A stretch of 52,271 nucleotides of DNA, taken from the NCBI GenBank assembly GCA_041653015.1, contig JBAZGG010000007.1, positions 1 to 52,271 on the forward strand. Reading direction: 5' to 3'. Source of the DNA: JBAZGG01 sp041653015 (GTDB lineage: Bacteria > Bacillota_I > Bacilli_A > RFN20 > CAG-826). How positions within the stretch are numbered: position 1 is the first letter of the stretch; every line of letters begins with the position of its first letter. A program made the translations under genes and the position numbers. The notes under the pieces were generated by a model. The model ran no database searches, was not told the DNA's origin, and saw only the letters and a program-made list of their open reading frames with translations. Below are positions 51,387 to 52,271 of this stretch, in pieces.

Positions 51387-51412
51387 CATTAAAGAGCCTA
51401 TAAAAGAAAAAA

Positions 51413-51529
51413 GCCCGGCAGCTCACTATTCTCTCCAGCCTTGACGACTAGATACCTTCATCACTACGGTGCTTAACTTCTGTGTTCGAGATGGGAACAG
51501 GTGTGTCCACCGCGCCATCACCACCAGAC
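51413..51529 (-). rRNA. rrf: 5S rRNA
   Basis: About 117 nt. The minus strand starts GTCTGGTGGTGATGGCG and ends GCTGCCGGGC, which pair as helix I; the conserved CCATCTCGAACACAGAAGTTAAG core is present. A T-tract follows the 3' end. Ends are placed by pairing and may be off by a base or two. Confidence 0.93.
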
Positions 51530-51652
51530 TTTTTTCATCAAAGAAACATTGTTTCCCTGAAAACTGAATATTATTGTACTTGTTCCACCGTTAATTACGT
51601 CTACCCAAATTTAATTATTATTCTACGTGATTGATAAAATCTTTTTAAGAAA

Positions 51653-52271
<619 letters not shown>

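Overview
The window is AT-rich bacterial DNA from a Bacillota-type lineage, most likely a small-genome Mollicutes-like or Erysipelotrichia-like member. Evidence is a PolC-type DNA polymerase, YlxM, TrmFO, FakA and an Asp23-type YloU protein. The 33-kb run from yloU to polC follows the chromosomal order known from Bacillus subtilis, minus several genes. TGA is used as a stop (cdsA, rseP) and Trp is TGG, so this is the standard code and not the Mycoplasma/Spiroplasma code. MEP isoprenoid synthesis (dxr), uppS and a polysaccharide cluster are present. The exact taxon cannot be fixed from the window.

Layout. (1) 1-9.96 kb is a surface-glycan cluster: a partial, internally duplicated O-antigen polymerase/ligase-like membrane protein, a Wzx-type flippase, two GT4 and one GT2 glycosyltransferases, a hexapeptide acetyltransferase and two unrecognised lipoproteins. 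(2) 10-16.8 kb is a mixed region: a CBS-domain protein resembling c-di-AMP receptors, five tRNA genes, an alpha/beta hydrolase, a lemA/TPM-domain pair, mntP, a PII-like protein with a cation:proton antiporter, and a small membrane protein. (3) 16.8-50 kb is housekeeping. Read along the minus strand it is yloU-fakA-recG-(secreted nuclease)-plsX-rnc-ftsY-ylxM-ffh-[inverted trmD-rimM-khpA-rpsP]-rplS-lepB-rbgA-rnhB-dprA-topA-trmFO-xerC-rpsB-tsf-pyrH-frr-uppS-cdsA-dxr-rseP-polC. The bracketed block sits at its usual place but is flipped. smc, acpP/fabD/fabG, fapR and proS are absent from their usual places. (4) 50-52.3 kb holds a fucose-isomerase-like protein, 5S rRNA and the 3' part of 23S rRNA, all on the minus strand.

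How genes work together: the glycan genes form a synthesis, flipping and polymerisation set. uppS-cdsA-dxr-rseP-polC and plsX-rnc-ftsY-ylxM-ffh are tight operons with overlapping or adjacent stops and starts. ffh/ftsY/lepB form the secretion route used by the lipoproteins and the nuclease. fakA/plsX suggest growth on exogenous fatty acids.

Regulation: several genes (trmFO, lepB, recG, the CBS gene, and less certainly the acetyltransferase and mntP) have a -10 box ending only 5-7 nt before the ATG and no Shine-Dalgarno, which suggests leaderless mRNAs. Clear sigma-A promoters precede rpsP, topA, lepB and tRNA-Ala. Several promoters carry inverted repeats that could be operators.

No stretch over 300 bases lacks a gene once the open-ended reading frame at 1-2908 is recognised. 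The largest gaps are 37118-37346, 11672-11890 and 29028-29214. A 10-base run of N at 44755-44764 lies inside the nuclease gene. No CRISPR array, insertion sequence or prophage was seen.
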